Shown: positions 6,637 through 7,677 of the stretch, one piece after another | Position numbering within the stretch: position 1 is the stretch's first letter | Layout of the letters: each line of letters begins with the position of its first letter | NCBI GenBank assembly: GCA_039933635.1 | Contig: JBDTNQ010000154.1 | Location: 1-7,677 of the forward strand | DNA: 7,677 nucleotides | From: JBDTNQ01 sp039933635 | GTDB taxonomy: Bacteria > Acidobacteriota > Vicinamibacteria > Vicinamibacterales > SCN-69-37 | Direction of reading: 5' to 3' | Notes under the pieces: model-generated | What the model was told of the DNA's origin: nothing | The model's database searches: none | What the model saw: only the letters and a program-made list of their open reading frames with translations | Program-made: the position numbers and the translations under genes

Positions 6637-6641
6637 AGGAG
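6637..6641 (+). promoter_or_regulatory. Ribosome binding site of the Tat-exported isomerase-like gene
   Basis: AGGAG lies six bases before ATG 6648. This strong site, together with the twin-arginine signal that follows, fixes the start, although the reading frame is open much further upstream (to 5931). Confidence 0.8.
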
Positions 6642-6647
6642 CACAAC

Positions 6648-7607
6648 ATGGATCTTTCACGCAGGCAGGTATTGGGTGGAGCAGCGGCCGCAATCGGCGC
6701 GGCGGTCGTCGGGGCGGCGAGTACTGCTGAGGCGCAGGCGCCTCGTCCAGCCGCAGGGCGGACCCGTCCCGCCAACGAGCCATTCGGCTATTGCCTCAAC
6801 ACCAGCACCATCCGGGGCAACAACCTCGACATCGTCGGCGTCGTGACCGCGGCGTCGAAGGCCGGCTTTCACGCCGTCGAGCCATGGATGACCGAGTTGG
6901 ACGCCTACACGGCCAAGGGTGGCACGCTGAAAGACCTCGGCAAGCGCATCGCCGATCTCGGCCTCACCGTTGAGAACGCCATCGCGTTCACGTCGTTTCA
7001 GGATGACGATGAGGCGCGACGGGCGGCGGCGATGGAGAAGATGAAGGTCGAGATGGACAAGGTCGCGCAGATCGGCGGCACGCGCATCGCGTCGGTTCCA
7101 GGGAACGCGCGCGCGCCGATCTCGCTCGACAACACCGCAACCTACTACCGTGCCGCGCTCGAACTCGGCGAGAAGATGGGCGTCCACCCGCTGCTCGAAT
7201 TATGGGGTACCCATCCGGCTCTCGGCCCCTTGTCACACGGCCTCCACGTCGCGGCCGCCACGGGCCGCGCGGACGCCAGCCTCCTCCTCGATGTGTTCCA
7301 CCTGTACAAGAGTGGGTCGCCTTTCGGGGGGCTCAAGCAGGTTAACGGCGCCTCGTTGCACGTGATGCACGTGAACGACTATCCGCAGGTCGCCGACGCT
7401 TCGACGCTGAACGACAGCAACCGCATCTACCCAGGTGACGGCGTTGCGCCGTACCGGCAGATTCTGCGGGACCTGCGCGACAGCGGCTTCCGCGGGTACC
7501 TGTCGCTGGAGCTGTTCAACAAGGATTACTGGGCCAAGAGCGCGGACGAGAATTTGAAGGCGGGGATCGAGAAGATACGGGCGACGGTCAAGGCGGCTCT
7601 CGCCTAG
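6648..7607 (+). CDS. Tat-exported sugar phosphate isomerase/epimerase-like TIM-barrel protein
   Basis: The 319-residue protein starts with a twin-arginine signal (MDLSRRQVLGG, an Ala-rich core, then TAEAQA with cleavage near residue 29), so it is exported folded. The mature part is a xylose-isomerase-like TIM barrel (AP_endonuc_2 family). It runs from FGYCLNTSTIRG (46-57) through AGFHAVEPW to the final strand YLSLELFN. Likely divalent-metal ligands, from family pattern, are E184 (LLELWG), D215 and H218 (LLDVFHLY), H241 and D244 (MHVNDYP), and E288 (LSLELF). Family members isomerise or epimerise sugars and related polyols. An exported member probably acts on free sugars rather than cytoplasmic phosphates (inference). 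It is transcribed away from the GreB-sulfatase run and flanked on both sides by 8-bp tandem repeats. No clear terminator follows its TAG. The fold call is firm; the substrate is unknown. Confidence 0.9.
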   Translation: MDLSRRQVLGGAAAAIGAAVVGAASTAEAQAPRPAAGRTRPANEPFGYCLNTSTIRGNNLDIVGVVTAASKAGFHAVEPWMTELDAYTAKGGTLKDLGKRIADLGLTVENAIAFTSFQDDDEARRAAAMEKMKVEMDKVAQIGGTRIASVPGNARAPISLDNTATYYRAALELGEKMGVHPLLELWGTHPALGPLSHGLHVAAATGRADASLLLDVFHLYKSGSPFGGLKQVNGASLHVMHVNDYPQVADASTLNDSNRIYPGDGVAPYRQILRDLRDSGFRGYLSLELFNKDYWAKSADENLKAGIEKIRATVKAALA

Positions 7608-7621
7608 AGGCGCTCGCAGGG

Positions 7622-7677
7622 ACCACGGGACACGGGACGAGGGGACGAGGGGACGAGGGGACGAGGGGACGAAGGGA
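7622..7677. repeat. Tandem repeat, 8-bp period, running off the window end
   Basis: After ACCACGGG and a 7-base ACACGGG come four identical ACGAGGGG units (7637-7668), one ACGAAGGG (7669-7676), and the first base of a further unit. It begins 14 bases after the stop of the isomerase-like gene. Unit length, consensus (ACGARGGG) and strand match the array at 6528-6583. The identical units suggest recent expansion; the true length is not visible. Confidence 0.88.

Noticed and set aside
5931..6647. N-terminal extension of the isomerase-like protein back to 5931
   Set aside because: The extension runs antisense through the GreB gene and through the tandem repeat; AGGAG plus the Tat signal place the start at 6648.

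Overview
The window is G+C-rich and densely coded. Secreted CxPSR sulfatases, a Tat-exported sugar isomerase-like protein and multi-zinc-ribbon proteins suggest a soil- or sediment-type heterotroph, most likely Acidobacteriota (Vicinamibacteria-like). That placement is an inference from gene content and style. No rRNA, tRNA, CRISPR array, transposase or phage gene was seen.

Layout. (1) Positions 1-1983, + strand: the 3' part of an SPFH (YdjI-type) gene whose protein ends in an excisionase-like helix-turn-helix, then, 12 bases on, a double zinc-ribbon protein with a C-terminal membrane anchor. (2) Positions 1983-2024: a palindromic repeat between two convergent stop codons. (3) Positions 2034-6443, - strand: four genes in one direction, probably one transcription unit. 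In order of transcription they are a GreB-type elongation factor, sulfatase B, sulfatase A (ATGA overlap with B) and a three-module zinc-ribbon protein. A second full copy and a third, degenerate half copy of the palindromic repeat lie in frame inside the zinc-ribbon gene. (4) Positions 6444-6647: a divergent intergenic region holding an 8-bp-period tandem repeat. (5) Positions 6648-7607, + strand: a Tat-exported TIM-barrel sugar isomerase/epimerase-like protein. A second 8-bp-period array of the same unit follows it and runs off the window end.

How the genes may work together. The SPFH protein and the membrane-anchored zinc-ribbon protein resemble the partners YdjI and YdjG of the Bacillus subtilis ydjFGHI membrane-stress locus, and the convergent zinc-ribbon gene may belong to the same theme. 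The two sulfatases are translationally coupled and exported, so they probably remove sulfate from sulfated glycans outside the cytoplasm. The exported isomerase-like protein next door may act on released sugars. The GreB-like gene heading the sulfatase unit is a housekeeping-type transcription factor and may be there by chance.

The most unusual signals are the palindromic element carried in frame inside a protein gene (comparable in kind to Rickettsia palindromic elements), the SPFH-HTH fusion, and matching tandem repeats on both sides of one gene.
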